A stretch of DNA of 49,984 nt. Origin: Thiomicrorhabdus sp. Lineage in GTDB: Bacteria; Pseudomonadota; Gammaproteobacteria; Thiomicrospirales; Thiomicrospiraceae. The first letter of the stretch is position 1, and each line of letters starts with the position of its first letter. The stretch lies in the NCBI GenBank assembly GCA_015487015.1, contig WFQP01000025.1, positions 1-49,984 on the forward strand. Reading direction: 5' to 3'. The translations under genes were made by a program, and so were the position numbers. The notes below the pieces were generated by a model, which saw only the letters and a list, made by a program, of their open reading frames with translations, searched no databases and was not told where the DNA came from. Positions 8,803 to 20,292 of the stretch are shown here, one piece after another.

Positions 8803-9477
8803 ATGCTAAGAACACATTTTGTACCCAAAAAAACAGATATTTCCCCCCCCCCTCTATTTAAAAAAGGGAGAGCACTTGCAATACTAAGTGTATTCGTTGG
8901 GTTAATCGCGGTTCAATCAACTGCACAAGCGCAAACGCCCAACTACACCATTGAAGTGATTGTGTTTGAAAATCTTGCTCTCAAAGGGTGGACTGAAGAG
9001 CGCTGGCCAGATGAAATTGAGCTGCCCAATACCGACAACAGCGTGTCATTAAATACGCCCGAAAAATCACGCTTATACCTCAAAGAAAAAAACACACAAC
9101 TTACCGAGGTAGCGGACAAAGTCGCTAAAAATTATCGAATTATTTTTCATCAAGCCTGGTCACAAAACGCCTACAGCCCTCAAAAAACACCGACGGTACT
9201 CATTGAAAACGACCGTGCAGGAGGCACCAATCTACTTGGAACGGTTAAGCTCTATAAAACCCGCTTTGCCCATGTACAATTTGATTTAGAGCTTGAAAAA
9301 CGCATCCCCTCTAAGGTTCGAGAGGCCGTTGCAGAAAACCAACAAGTAGCTATTGAAGACTTGCCACAGTATTGGCGCTTTAACGTGGTTGAAAGCCGAA
9401 AAATAAAACCCAGTGAACTGCACTACATTGACCACCCACTGTTTGGAATATTGGTTAAAATTCATAAAAATAATTAA
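8803..9477 (+). CDS. csiV: CsiV family protein (putative periplasmic peptidoglycan-binding protein)
   Basis: The 224-residue secreted protein has a signal peptide whose hydrophobic core is about residues 24-38, ending in the cleavage-like AQAQ. The mature protein opens with YTIEVIVFEN and then GWTEERW, the start I associate with CsiV, a periplasmic protein described in Vibrio and usually encoded beside mfd. The N-region is unusually long (about 22 residues) because it contains a C10 tract (8843-8852) read as Ser-Pro-Pro-Pro and followed by LFKKG. A one-base slip there would remove the protein. AAGGA upstream supports ATG 8803. It is probably cotranscribed with mfd. Its function in this organism is unknown. 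Confidence 0.8.
   Translation: MLRTHFVPKKTDISPPPLFKKGRALAILSVFVGLIAVQSTAQAQTPNYTIEVIVFENLALKGWTEERWPDEIELPNTDNSVSLNTPEKSRLYLKEKNTQLTEVADKVAKNYRIIFHQAWSQNAYSPQKTPTVLIENDRAGGTNLLGTVKLYKTRFAHVQFDLELEKRIPSKVREAVAENQQVAIEDLPQYWRFNVVESRKIKPSELHYIDHPLFGILVKIHKNN
8843..8852 (+). repeat. C10 homopolymer inside csiV
   Basis: This is the longest homopolymeric G/C run in the window. It spans codons about 14-17 of csiV, ahead of the hydrophobic signal core. The sequence after it (TCTATTTAAAAAAGGG) makes an imperfect C-rich/G-rich palindrome. Confidence 0.95.
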
Positions 9478-9483
9478 AGTTAA

Positions 9484-9506
9484 GAGACCTTTGCTACAAA
9501 GGTCTC
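9484..9506 (+). promoter_or_regulatory. Perfect 10-bp hairpin in the mrp leader
   Basis: GAGACCTTTG (9484-9493) pairs perfectly with CAAAGGTCTC (9497-9506) around a 3-base loop. No T-run follows; instead the Shine-Dalgarno of mrp comes 8 bases later. It looks like an mRNA processing or stability element rather than a terminator, but it could be a weak one. Confidence 0.6.
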
Positions 9507-9524
9507 AAATAAAAGGAACTGAAT

Positions 9525-10673
9525 ATGGGATTTTTTAACAATTTGTTTTGTTCTAAACCAAGCCATGACGTGCAACATAAAATTGAACAGATCGTCAGTG
9601 ACTATAAAAACCCACTGGATAACACGCTAGAGGATACAAAGAGCCCATCTGGCTTTTTATCTGCTAAGTCACTCTCTAACCTAACACTTAAGAGAAAAAC
9701 CTTAACCTTTACGCTGACCCTTCCTTACCCGTGTAAAAGCCTATGGCCGAGTATTGAGCAGTCTCTGGCGCATGAACTCATGCAACTGGAAGAGATTCAA
9801 TCGGTCTCCATTACTTTTAAAACCGTTATTGTGGCGCATGATGCTCAAAAAGGCATATCTCCCCTGCCTGAAATTAAAAATATTATTGCCATTGCATCAG
9901 GAAAAGGTGGGGTTGGAAAATCCACCACCAGCGTAAATTTAGCCCTTGCTTTGCAACAAGAGGGCGCAAGCGTCGGTATTTTAGATGCCGATATTTATGG
10001 TCCAAGCATTCCAAGCATGTTAAACATCACAGAAAAACCAGACTCTAAAGATGGCAAAAGCATGCAACCACTTTCCGCTTATGGGCTACAAGTAATGTCC
10101 ATTGGGGTTTTGATTGAAGAGGACTCGCCCATGATTTGGCGCGGACCAATTGTGACCCAAACCCTCACCCAACTGCTTAAAGAAACGCAGTGGAAAGCGT
10201 TAGACTACCTCATTATAGATTTACCCCCCGGTACAGGCGATGTTCAGCTTACGCTGTCGCAACAAATTCCTGTCACCGGTGCCGTGATTGTCACCACACC
10301 ACAACCCATTTCACTCATTGACGCCAAAAAAGGCTTAAAGATGTTTGAAAAAGTTGAGATTCCTATTCTGGGTATTATTGAGAATATGGCCACCCATATT
10401 TGCAGTCAATGCAAACATGAAGAGGCTATTTTTGGGGCAAACGGAGGGCAAGAGATGGCCAAACAGTATTCGGTTGATTTTTTAGGCAGCCTGCCCTTGG
10501 ATAAACGTATTCGAGAAGATGTCGATCAAGGTCACCCCACTGTCACCGCCCAACCCGACAGCGAGCTGGCGCAAAAATACCGCAATATGGCACATAAAGT
10601 TAGCTATAAAATAGGCACACAAAAACGCAATTACGCCAATGTGTTTCCTAAAATTGAAGTCTTAAACAGTTAA
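9525..10673 (+). CDS. mrp: Mrp/ApbC family iron-sulfur cluster carrier ATPase
   Basis: Mrp/ApbC is a cytoplasmic P-loop ATPase of the MinD/NBP35 superfamily that binds and delivers Fe-S clusters. The deviant Walker A GKGGVGKST is at residues 126-134. The cluster-binding CxxC (CSQC, about 292-295) and the LIIDLPPGTGD motif are both present. The N-terminal 115 residues correspond in position to the DUF59/MIP18-like region but look diverged. At 382 residues it is of usual length. An AAAAGGA upstream fixes the start. mrp lies close to metG and the Rnf operon, as I recall for Pseudomonas, and Rnf and Nth nearby are themselves Fe-S proteins. Confidence 0.94.
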   Translation: MGFFNNLFCSKPSHDVQHKIEQIVSDYKNPLDNTLEDTKSPSGFLSAKSLSNLTLKRKTLTFTLTLPYPCKSLWPSIEQSLAHELMQLEEIQSVSITFKTVIVAHDAQKGISPLPEIKNIIAIASGKGGVGKSTTSVNLALALQQEGASVGILDADIYGPSIPSMLNITEKPDSKDGKSMQPLSAYGLQVMSIGVLIEEDSPMIWRGPIVTQTLTQLLKETQWKALDYLIIDLPPGTGDVQLTLSQQIPVTGAVIVTTPQPISLIDAKKGLKMFEKVEIPILGIIENMATHICSQCKHEEAIFGANGGQEMAKQYSVDFLGSLPLDKRIREDVDQGHPTVTAQPDSELAQKYRNMAHKVSYKIGTQKRNYANVFPKIEVLNS

Positions 10674-10692
10674 TTTAATAATTTGGCTCCCT

Positions 10693-10758
10693 CCTGAAGC
10701 AAGTCACACTTCAGGATAGGCGCACTCTGAGCAGCGACTATAGATATTAATCGCTGAG
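10693..10758. terminator. Two hairpins between convergent mrp and the STAS gene
   Basis: CCTGAAG and CTTCAGG (about 10693-10715) form one hairpin. CAGCGACT and a near complement ATCGCTGA (about 10733-10758) form another. Neither is followed by a long T-run, so both are weak candidates for transcription ends of the converging genes. Confidence 0.35.
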
Positions 10759-10777
10759 TTGTACTCAATTTACAGAC

Positions 10778-11092
10778 TTAAGCTTTAGGCTCAATTAAGA
10801 ACAGTTGATTAAATTGGGCAATTTCCAAAATACTTTGCACCTCTGTCCCTACATTAATTAGGCGTACTCTTGTTTTGTCGCCTAAAGTTTTCTCTCTTAG
10901 CAACAACAACATGCCCAACGCTGAGCTGTCCATATAAGTGGCCTGCTCTAAATCAATAATAAACGTATTTGAATCGGTTAAGTATTTTCGGCAATTTTCT
11001 TTAAATTCCTCATAAGCACTGACATCAAAGCTTCCAATAACAAAGATGGTAACCACCCCTTTATCTTCATCCACAACCGTTTTTATACTCAT
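10778..11092 (-). CDS. STAS-domain anti-anti-sigma factor-like protein
   Basis: The 104-residue single-domain STAS protein belongs to the SpoIIAA/HsbA type. The signature MDSSALGMLLLLRE at 54-67 contains Ser57, which corresponds to the phosphorylated serine of SpoIIAA, where phosphorylation by an anti-sigma kinase controls partner binding. No kinase, phosphatase or response regulator lies beside it, so the partner must be elsewhere. It is monocistronic and divergent from metG. HsbA-like proteins affect flagellar or biofilm switching in Pseudomonas; that role here would be inference. Confidence 0.85.
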   Translation of the reverse strand: MSIKTVVDEDKGVVTIFVIGSFDVSAYEEFKENCRKYLTDSNTFIIDLEQATYMDSSALGMLLLLREKTLGDKTRVRLINVGTEVQSILEIAQFNQLFLIEPKA

Positions 11093-11220
11093 AAGAATCT
11101 GCCTGTCTTAAAAAAAATACTGTTTGCTATCATAATGCAGTGTTTAAAGTATCACAACCGAGAAATTACGCAATACAACTTTTAATCCAATAAAGCTCAA
11201 AATCATACTTTGAATATCGC

Positions 11221-11226
11221 TATAAT
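11221..11226 (+). promoter_or_regulatory. -10 box of the metG promoter
   Basis: A perfect TATAAT stands 39 bases before the metG start codon. No good -35 box is visible at 16-18 bases upstream, so the assignment is tentative. Confidence 0.45.
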
Positions 11227-11265
11227 ATTCGGTTATCTTTTAAAGGACAAGTTGGAAAACATTAC

Positions 11266-13350
<2,085 letters not shown>

Positions 13351-13401
13351 TATTAAATAAAATATTAAACCCAACGGAATAGCCAAGTAAGGATAAAATC
13401 A

Positions 13402-13980
13402 ATGCAAGAATACGTTTTAATTTTGATTAGTACCGTACTGGTCAATAATTTTGTATTGGTTAAATTTTTAGGGCTTTGCCCCTTTATGGGGGTGTCTAAA
13501 AAAACAGATGCAGCACTCGGTATGGGGCTGGCAACTACGTTTGTACTCACTCTATCTTCGGTATTAAGTTACATCATCTACAGCTATCTGCTACAACCTT
13601 TTGGACTGGAATACCTGCAAACCATCGCCTTTATTTTAGCCATTGCGGCAGTCGTAGGCTTTACTGAAATGGCGATACACAAAACCAGCCCCGCGCTGTA
13701 TCAAGTATTAGGTATTTACCTCCCCCTTATAACCACCAACTGCGCAGTATTAGGGGTTGCACTGCTCAATGTCACAGAAAACAATAACTTCTTAGAGTCG
13801 GCGTTTTTTGGATTTGGTGCCGCTGTTGGCTTTACCTTAGTGATGGTGCTGTTTGCCTCGCTTCGAGAGCGTATTGATGCCTCCGATGTCCCCACCCCTT
13901 TCAAGGGTGCACCCATCGCATTAATTACCGCTGGGCTTATGTCTATGGCCTTTATGGGATTTGGAGGGATGGTTCATTAG
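13402..13980 (+). CDS. rnfA: Rnf/Rsx electron transport complex subunit A
   Basis: RnfA is one of the two homologous membrane subunits at the core of the Rnf complex, which couples ferredoxin:NAD electron transfer to ion translocation; as Rsx it reduces SoxR. The 192-residue product has about six transmembrane segments and the conserved [10 protein letters not shown] motif near 22-31, whose cysteine contributes to a membrane-embedded Fe-S site in this family. A matching LLGLCPLLA occurs in RnfE. AAGGA 9 bases upstream supports the start. It opens the tight rnfABCDGE run and overlaps the assigned rnfB frame by 20 bases. Confidence 0.95.
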   Translation: MQEYVLILISTVLVNNFVLVKFLGLCPFMGVSKKTDAALGMGLATTFVLTLSSVLSYIIYSYLLQPFGLEYLQTIAFILAIAAVVGFTEMAIHKTSPALYQVLGIYLPLITTNCAVLGVALLNVTENNNFLESAFFGFGAAVGFTLVMVLFASLRERIDASDVPTPFKGAPIALITAGLMSMAFMGFGGMVH

Positions 13981-14626
13981 TATTACTGCTGCTATTCTGA
14001 TTTTTGTAGGGCTGGCCTTAATTTTTGGGTTGTTGCTGGGGTATGCGGCTGTCCGCTTTAAGGTTGACGGCAATCCACTGGCTGAACAAATTGATAAGGT
14101 TTTACCACAAACTCAATGCGGGCAATGCACCTACCCTGGTTGCAAACCTTACGCCGAAGCTGTTGCTAAAGGAGAGGCCGAAGTTAATCTGTGCATACCC
14201 GGTGGTACAGACACCATGATTCTTATCTCTGAAATAACGGGACTCGAACCCAAAGAGATGGAAGCCAACGAAGCTGAACACAAACCCAAAGAGACCGCCT
14301 TTATTGATGAAGACGTCTGCATTGGCTGTGTTTTATGCATTAAAGCCTGCCCTGTTGATGCCATTTTAGGCGCAACCAAATTGATGCACACCGTCATTCA
14401 GTCCGAATGTACGGGTTGTGATAAGTGTGCACCTGTTTGCCCAGTAGACTGCATTGATATGCGCCCCCCTTCCATTTCAATTGAAAATTGGCAGTGGCCT
14501 GAACCCAACATAATACCAACAGTACCCTCTGAAAAAATATCTGAATCAACGATAAATTCTAACTTAAATTCAAACGATACTGATTTGATTTATAACGAAA
14601 AAACAACCGAAGGAGACTCTAAATGA
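13961..14626 (+). CDS. rnfB: Rnf/Rsx electron transport complex subunit B (ferredoxin-type)
   Basis: RnfB carries the Fe-S relay that receives electrons on the cytoplasmic side. An N-terminal transmembrane segment (about 6-30) is followed by an Fe-S domain with C53, C56, C61 and C78, then two 4Fe-4S ferredoxin motifs: C120/C123/C126/C130 and C150/C153/C156/C160. The C-terminal 50 residues are low-complexity and variable. The frame begins at TTG 13961 with no Shine-Dalgarno. GGAGGG at 13963-13968 instead points to ATT 13976, which also fits the usual RnfB N-terminus better. The stop overlaps the rnfC start by 4 bases. Confidence 0.95.
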   Translation: MEGWFISITAAILIFVGLALIFGLLLGYAAVRFKVDGNPLAEQIDKVLPQTQCGQCTYPGCKPYAEAVAKGEAEVNLCIPGGTDTMILISEITGLEPKEMEANEAEHKPKETAFIDEDVCIGCVLCIKACPVDAILGATKLMHTVIQSECTGCDKCAPVCPVDCIDMRPPSISIENWQWPEPNIIPTVPSEKISESTINSNLNSNDTDLIYNEKTTEGDSK

Positions 14627-16629
14627 AGCAATTAATCATTCGTTTACTCTCCTTTATTTACCCCATGGCAAAACGTGGATTACACCGTTTTCACGGAGGG
14701 ATTTTTCCTAAGAGCTATAAATCACTCTCCTTAAAACACCCCATTGTTTCCTCCCCCATTCCAGAACGTTTAATCCTGCCAGTTAAACAACTCTCTGGGC
14801 AAAAAATAGATTGGCATGTGGCTGTGGGCGATACTGTACAGAAGAACCAGTGTCTCATCAGCGCGGCAAAAGAAAATACAAAAGGCATTATCGTGCCGAT
14901 TCATGCCCCCACCTCAGGCATAATTGAGGCGATCGAAATGGCTCCCTTACCACACCCTTCAGGGTTAAATGCGTGTTCTATTATTATCAAACCCGATTTT
15001 GAAGACCGCACACTTGAAAACGTCCTCAATATGAACGGTACACGACCCGAGACTCCGCAACAGCTTAAAAATATTTTGCTGAATGCTGGTATTGTCGGCT
15101 TAGGTGGCGCAGGGTTTCCTACCTTTGCCAAACTGCCTAACCAAACAGGGCTGATTAAAACATTAATCATTAATGGTGCTGAGTGCGAACCATTTATTAC
15201 CTGTGATGATGTGCTGATGCAAACACAGGCACAAGATATTCTAAAAGGGGCGTTAATGGTCGCCCAGACACTGGATATTCCTCAAATTGTCTGTGGCATT
15301 GAAGCCAATAAGCCGGCCGCTATTCAAGCTATGCAAACCGTAGCAGACGCCCTAACGAAATCAAACTCAACTCAAATCCGCATTCAAGCACTGCCTGCCG
15401 TCTACCCAATGGGGGGGGAAAAACAGCTGATTCAAGAACTCATGGAGATAGAAATACCCGCCAAAACTCATGCGATTGACAGCGGATTATTGGTCTTTAA
15501 CGTGGCGACTTTTGCCGCAATATTTAAAGCCATTCACTTAGGTGAACCCCTGACACAACGTTTAGTAACCGTGGCTGGTTTAGAGTTAAAGCGCTCTTAT
15601 AACACGTATGCACGAATTGGCACCCCTTTTATCACCTTAGCCCAAGCAGGTCAGCCCAAGCAACCCATACAAACCCCACTGATTATGGGCGGCCCTATGA
15701 TGGGCTTTCAAGTTGCGGACAACCAAGTACCAGTGATTAAAACCACCAACTGTATTTTGGTACAACCACCTGAACCAGTTCAAGCCACCGTGATGCCTTG
15801 CATTCGCTGTGGAGACTGCATGGACGCTTGCCCTGTTAATTTACTGCCCCAACAGATGTACTGGCATAGCCAAGCCCATGAGTTTGATAAGGTTGAAAAG
15901 CTCAATGTGTTTGACTGCATTGAGTGCGGTTGCTGTAGTTACGTGTGCCCAAGCCATATTCCTTTGGTACAGTTTTACCGCCATGCAAAATCCGAAATTA
16001 AACACATTCATGCCGAACAACAAGCCGCCGAACTCGCCAAACAGCGCCATGAATTTAGATTGGCGCGTATTGAGCGTGAAAAACAAGAACGAGAAGCGCG
16101 TATTAAAGCCAAAAAAGCTGCGGTTAAAAATCAAGCGGCCAGTGCAAAACCAGAACCGAAGTCAGATCCAAAAACCAGCGGTGCTACCACACCAGCAAAA
16201 TCTGCGGCCATGAAAGCAGCGGCGGCAAGAGCTGCGGCAAAACGAGCACAAAACAAAACCAGCCAACCAGCTGAAAAATCTCCCCCCCTCTCTGCACGTC
16301 AAAAAGCCATTGATGCGGCTAAAAAACAAGCCGCAGCTAAGGTTGGTTCTAAAATAGCGCCCAATAAAGACCCCAGAACCTCGGCCAAGCAAGCGGCAAA
16401 AAAAGCGGCTGCGATGGCGGCTGCAAAACGCCGTGCTCAAAATAATAATGAGGCTGAGTTAACAACTAAGTCTACTACCGAAGCAAAAATGGACTCAAAG
16501 ACAAACCATTCCGAAACCTCTGAGCCTTCAAAGCTTGCTATAAATGAAAAACGCCAAAAAGCCATGGAGGCCGCTAAAAAACGTGCGGCCGAACGAAAAG
16601 CGCGTCAAGCACAACAGGAATCATCTTAA
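14623..16629 (+). CDS. rnfC: Rnf/Rsx electron transport complex subunit C
   Basis: RnfC is the peripheral NADH- and FMN-binding subunit with two 4Fe-4S clusters. The NuoF-like core contains the glycine-rich [10 protein letters not shown] (about 165-174) and the GAECEP motif. Two cluster motifs follow, [12 protein letters not shown] (about 393) and [12 protein letters not shown] (about 433). Beyond residue 460 the protein becomes a Lys/Ala/Arg/Glu-rich extension of about 200 residues with repeated AAKK- and AAAK-type units, as seen in many gammaproteobacterial RnfC proteins. A G8 run (15411-15418) encodes part of YPMGGEKQL, and a C7 run lies in the extension. Start and stop abut rnfB and rnfD, showing translational coupling. 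Confidence 0.96.
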   Translation: MKQLIIRLLSFIYPMAKRGLHRFHGGIFPKSYKSLSLKHPIVSSPIPERLILPVKQLSGQKIDWHVAVGDTVQKNQCLISAAKENTKGIIVPIHAPTSGIIEAIEMAPLPHPSGLNACSIIIKPDFEDRTLENVLNMNGTRPETPQQLKNILLNAGIVGLGGAGFPTFAKLPNQTGLIKTLIINGAECEPFITCDDVLMQTQAQDILKGALMVAQTLDIPQIVCGIEANKPAAIQAMQTVADALTKSNSTQIRIQALPAVYPMGGEKQLIQELMEIEIPAKTHAIDSGLLVFNVATFAAIFKAIHLGEPLTQRLVTVAGLELKRSYNTYARIGTPFITLAQAGQPKQPIQTPLIMGGPMMGFQVADNQVPVIKTTNCILVQPPEPVQATVMPCIRCGDCMDACPVNLLPQQMYWHSQAHEFDKVEKLNVFDCIECGCCSYVCPSHIPLVQFYRHAKSEIKHIHAEQQAAELAKQRHEFRLARIEREKQEREARIKAKKAAVKNQAASAKPEPKSDPKTSGATTPAKSAAMKAAAARAAAKRAQNKTSQPAEKSPPLSARQKAIDAAKKQAAAKVGSKIAPNKDPRTSAKQAAKKAAAMAAAKRRAQNNNEAELTTKSTTEAKMDSKTNHSETSEPSKLAINEKRQKAMEAAKKRAAERKARQAQQESS

Positions 16630-17730
16630 ATGAGTTCACTCACTCCGCTGTCATCGCCCCTTTCATCCCCTTTTGCACACAGCAACCAATCCATTCGTCG
16701 CTTAATGTTTAAAGTGCAACTCGCGGTTATTCCCGCCCTCTTGGTACACCTTTATCTATTTGGCTTTGGCATTATCATTCAATGGGCACTGGCATTTGCT
16801 ACCCTAATGCTGGTTGAGTTCAGCATGCTGAAACTCAGAAACCGCCCTGTGCGCCCTTTTATAACCGATATGAGTGCCATGATTACCGCCACCGTACTGG
16901 TCTTTTGTATTCCCGCTGGCGCACCTTGGTGGATTATTGTCAGCGGAACCGCCTTTGCCCTTATTTTTGGTAAGCATATTTATGGTGGGTTAGGCTACAA
17001 CCCCTTTAACCCCGCTATGCTCGGCTATGCATTTTTACTGCTCTCCTTCCCAGTACAAATGACGCAATGGACAGCACCCACCGAAATATTAGATTATTCC
17101 GTTAACTTTACCAATAGTTTGCAGCTTATTTTTACCGGAAGCCTACCGCAAACTGCTCTAGATATAGTCAGTGCTGCCACACCTCTGAGCCAACTACAAA
17201 CAGGAGTCTCTCAAGGACAAGGGGTAACCGAAAGTTTAAACCCCATTGCGTTAGAAGCCCAAACACACTATATAAATGGCTCGTTTGTAAATGGCTTCTT
17301 TTACTCCACCGCACAATTTTTTAGCTTAAACAGTTGGGCTTGGGTTAATGTGGCATTTTTAATTGGTGGACTCTGGTTGCTCGCGGTCAGAGCCATTCGC
17401 TGGCAATACCCAGTTGGGTTTTTAAGCAGCTTAACCTTAATCAGTCTTATTTTTTACACCATCGACCCCAACACTTACCCGCCCGTTGACTTTATGCTGC
17501 TTTCAGGGGGAACCATGCTGGCGGCCTTCTTTATTATTACCGATCCCGTCACCTCCAGCACCACACCCAAAGGACGCTTTATTTTTGCCTGTAGCATTGG
17601 TATTTTGGTATATGTGATTCGTACTTGGGGAATTTTTCCAGACGGCATCACCTTTGCCGTATTACTGATGAACATCGCTGTACCACTTATTGACCAATAC
17701 ACACAGCCTCGTGTGTATGGACATAAATAA
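16630..17730 (+). CDS. rnfD: Rnf/Rsx electron transport complex subunit D
   Basis: RnfD is a polytopic membrane subunit related to NqrB that carries covalent FMN. The 366-residue product has multiple hydrophobic segments and the flavinylation motif SAAT at 181-184, in which Thr184 is the expected FMN-phosphodiester attachment residue. The conserved YGGLGYNPFNPAMLGYA region is near 117-133. It begins immediately after the rnfC stop codon with no intervening base. A poly-G-rich AGAGGGGGGAG between it and rnfG serves as the rnfG ribosome-binding site. Confidence 0.95.
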   Translation: MSSLTPLSSPLSSPFAHSNQSIRRLMFKVQLAVIPALLVHLYLFGFGIIIQWALAFATLMLVEFSMLKLRNRPVRPFITDMSAMITATVLVFCIPAGAPWWIIVSGTAFALIFGKHIYGGLGYNPFNPAMLGYAFLLLSFPVQMTQWTAPTEILDYSVNFTNSLQLIFTGSLPQTALDIVSAATPLSQLQTGVSQGQGVTESLNPIALEAQTHYINGSFVNGFFYSTAQFFSLNSWAWVNVAFLIGGLWLLAVRAIRWQYPVGFLSSLTLISLIFYTIDPNTYPPVDFMLLSGGTMLAAFFIITDPVTSSTTPKGRFIFACSIGILVYVIRTWGIFPDGITFAVLLMNIAVPLIDQYTQPRVYGHK

Positions 17731-17748
17731 GATAGAGGGGGGAGAAAA

Positions 17749-18420
17749 ATGACAAAGCACACAAAACCATCCTCTAAAAGTAGCTCAAATAATACGTTAT
17801 TTAAGCATATGTTTGCTTCGGCCTATAAACTCGGTCTGTTTATGTTTGTCTGCATTATTTTATTATTAGCGACCGACTACTTAACGGCTCCTAAAATTGC
17901 ATACGAACATCGCCAAGCTATGCTTAAAACCTTTAACCAAGTACTTCCCCCACACCTTTATAACAATACCCCGCTAGAAGATACCCTAACTCTCTCAGAC
18001 CCCAAACAGTTTACACAACTGGGCAGTGAACACCCTGTTACACTTTACCGAGCGCGTAAAGACAACCAACCTGCTGGGCTTATTTTTCAAATAAAAGCCC
18101 GAAACGGCTACAGTGGACATATCAACCTACTCATGGCTGTACTGCCCAATGGAAAGATATCTGGTGTACGCGTTTTAGAGCATCGAGAAACGCCAGGGCT
18201 TGGAGATAAAATAGAACTTCAAAAAAGTGATTGGATTTTAAGCTTTAATGGCCAAACCATTCAAGCTCACCAGCCCAATGATCCACGCTGGGCGGTCAAA
18301 AAAGATGGCGGTGATTTTGATCAATTTACAGGTGCCACCATCACACCCAGAGCCGTAGTAGGCGCCATTAAAAAAGCCTTACTCTTTATTCAGCAACGAG
18401 GAGAATCGTTATATGAGTAA
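17749..18420 (+). CDS. rnfG: Rnf/Rsx electron transport complex subunit G
   Basis: RnfG is a single-span subunit with a periplasmic FMN-binding domain. After a polar N-terminus there is one transmembrane segment (about 28-46). The covalent FMN motif FTGATIT is at 193-199 with Thr197 as the attachment residue, preceded by the conserved [10 protein letters not shown]. At 223 residues it is of normal length. Flavinylation normally requires an ApbE enzyme, which is not in this window. AGAGGGGGGAG just upstream acts as a strong Shine-Dalgarno. The 3' end overlaps rnfE by 8 bases. Confidence 0.95.
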   Translation: MTKHTKPSSKSSSNNTLFKHMFASAYKLGLFMFVCIILLLATDYLTAPKIAYEHRQAMLKTFNQVLPPHLYNNTPLEDTLTLSDPKQFTQLGSEHPVTLYRARKDNQPAGLIFQIKARNGYSGHINLLMAVLPNGKISGVRVLEHRETPGLGDKIELQKSDWILSFNGQTIQAHQPNDPRWAVKKDGGDFDQFTGATITPRAVVGAIKKALLFIQQRGESLYE

Positions 18421-19174
18421 CGCCAACCAGACAGAACAAAGCCAAAATACCGCTGAACCAACACGCTGGCAAACGTACAAACACATCATGGATAACGGGC
18501 TATGGAAAAACAACCAAGCCCTTGTAGCGTTGCTAGGGCTATGCCCTCTTCTCGCCGTCTCTAATAATATTGTCAACGGACTTTCACTGGGCTTGGCCAC
18601 CTTAGCGGTGCTGTTAATTTCCAACGGTCTTATTTCACTGATTCGTAATCATGTCTCCAGTGACATACGTATTCCCGTTTTTGTCGCCATCATCGCCACG
18701 GCCGTCACCATTATTGACCTACTGATGAACGCTTACCTGCACACACTGCACGGTATTTTAGGGATTTTTATTCCCCTCATCGTTACCAACTGCGCTATTT
18801 TAGGACGTGCCGAAGCCTATGCCTCTAAAAATACCTTAGACAAAGCCCTTGTGGATGGATTTTTTATGGGACTCGGCTTTCTGTTAGTACTGGTCTTACT
18901 TGGAGCATTACGCGAAATGATTGGTAACGGCACGCTGTTTGAACACACTCACCTGCTGTTTGGTGATATAGCCCAAAACTGGACCATTCACTTTAGCGAC
19001 AACTACCAAGGTGTCTTACTGGCTGTTTTACCCCCCGGTGCCTTTATTGGATTAGGGCTACTTATTGCTCTTAAAAATGCCTATGACGCGAAAAAAACAG
19101 CTAAAACAAATAATGCACTGGGCATTCCCATTGCCATCACTCCCGCCCCACAACAGCAAGAAAATCGTCCATGA
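18413..19174 (+). CDS. rnfE: Rnf/Rsx electron transport complex subunit E
   Basis: RnfE is the membrane partner homologous to RnfA, arranged with inverted topology to form the electron and ion conduit. The 253-residue protein has about six transmembrane segments and the conserved [10 protein letters not shown] near 40-49, plus a mirrored [13 protein letters not shown] motif. A hydrophilic tail of about 25 residues follows the last helix. GAGGAG upstream of ATG 18413 is a good Shine-Dalgarno. The stop overlaps the nth start (ATGA), so nth is translationally coupled. All six Rnf subunits are present and intact. Confidence 0.95.
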   Translation: MSNANQTEQSQNTAEPTRWQTYKHIMDNGLWKNNQALVALLGLCPLLAVSNNIVNGLSLGLATLAVLLISNGLISLIRNHVSSDIRIPVFVAIIATAVTIIDLLMNAYLHTLHGILGIFIPLIVTNCAILGRAEAYASKNTLDKALVDGFFMGLGFLLVLVLLGALREMIGNGTLFEHTHLLFGDIAQNWTIHFSDNYQGVLLAVLPPGAFIGLGLLIALKNAYDAKKTAKTNNALGIPIAITPAPQQQENRP

Positions 19175-19806
19175 ATAAAGAAATTCGTCTTAAAATTTTT
19201 GAACGGCTCTCAGAGGCCATTCCAAACCCCGAAACTGAACTTAATTACAGTAACCCGTTTGAGTTGCTGATTGCGGTGATTCTCTCGGCACAAGCCACTG
19301 ATAAAGGCGTCAATATCGCCACCGATAAACTGTTTCCTGTGGCGAATACCCCCCAAGCTATTTACGATTTGGGCGAAGAAAAACTCAAATCCTACATCAA
19401 AACCATCGGACTGTTTAACACCAAAGCCGCCAACATTATTAAAACCTGTAAAATGTTAGTCGAGCTTCACAACTCCGTTGTACCAAATAACAGAGAGGAC
19501 TTAGAAGCCCTGCCTGGCGTTGGTCGAAAAACCGCCAATGTGGTACTTAACACTGCTTACGGCCAGCCAACGATGGCGGTAGATACCCATATATTTAGAG
19601 TATCCAATCGTACCAAGCTGGCCACGGGTAAAAATGTACTGGAAGTTGAAAAAAAGTTGCTCAAACACATTCCAAAACAGTACATCATCCCCGCGCACCA
19701 CCTGCTTATTTTGCACGGACGCTATACCTGTGTGGCCAGAAAACCCCGCTGTGGTGCTTGCTGTATTTATGACTTATGTGAATACAAAGATAAAATAACG
19801 GAATAG
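19171..19806 (+). CDS. nth: Endonuclease III
   Basis: Nth is a DNA glycosylase/AP lyase that removes oxidised pyrimidines. The helix-hairpin-helix [12 protein letters not shown] contains catalytic Lys120, and Asp138 in VDTHIFR completes the active site. The C-terminal 4Fe-4S cluster ligands are C187, C194, C197 and C203. All six residues fall at the same numbers as in E. coli Nth, and the length is 211. The start overlaps rnfE by 4 bases. The rnf-nth link is conserved in Gammaproteobacteria. Confidence 0.97.
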   Translation: MNKEIRLKIFERLSEAIPNPETELNYSNPFELLIAVILSAQATDKGVNIATDKLFPVANTPQAIYDLGEEKLKSYIKTIGLFNTKAANIIKTCKMLVELHNSVVPNNREDLEALPGVGRKTANVVLNTAYGQPTMAVDTHIFRVSNRTKLATGKNVLEVEKKLLKHIPKQYIIPAHHLLILHGRYTCVARKPRCGACCIYDLCEYKDKITE

Positions 19807-19860
19807 AGAACAAAAATATCCCCCTATTACTTTTAAACATGAAACAACACAAGAAAGCTT

Positions 19861-20292
19861 ATGTTATATACTTCAGAACGCGACAAACTTAGACAATTTT
19901 ATGTGGACACTTGGCAAAAAGCACGCTTTGGCAGCCCAATGGATCCAATGGAAACCATGGTGGCACGAGTCATTGAACAACATCCTGAATACCATGAGAT
20001 GCTGGTCAACAGCAAACACCTCGGCAATGAATACAAGCCCGAAGACGGTGAAACCAATCCCTTTTTGCACATGGGGATGCATCTAGGACTGCAAGAGCAG
20101 GTATCAATGGATCGACCACAAGGCATTCAGGCCGTCTACCAACAACTGGGGGAAAAGCTGGGCGATGTACACAAAACTGAACACGCGATGATTGAGTGCC
20201 TAGCCGAATCGCTATGGAGCGCGCAACAAAATGGGGTAGAACCCGATGAACAAACCTACCTACATAACCTACAAACCCTACTGTTAAAATGA
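19861..20292 (+). CDS. DUF1841 family protein
   Basis: The 143-residue soluble protein is of unknown function. The opening (SERDKLRQFYVDTWQKAR), HPEYHEMLVN near 39-48 and the NPFLHMGMHLGLQEQV block near 60-75 match the DUF1841 family as I remember it. Conserved histidines and acidic residues suggest a metal or nucleotide site, but that is speculation. No signal peptide or membrane segment is visible. It is 54 bases after nth and overlaps the next gene by 4 bases (ATGA), so it belongs to the same transcription unit. The ribosome-binding site is weak. Confidence 0.8.
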   Translation: MLYTSERDKLRQFYVDTWQKARFGSPMDPMETMVARVIEQHPEYHEMLVNSKHLGNEYKPEDGETNPFLHMGMHLGLQEQVSMDRPQGIQAVYQQLGEKLGDVHKTEHAMIECLAESLWSAQQNGVEPDEQTYLHNLQTLLLK

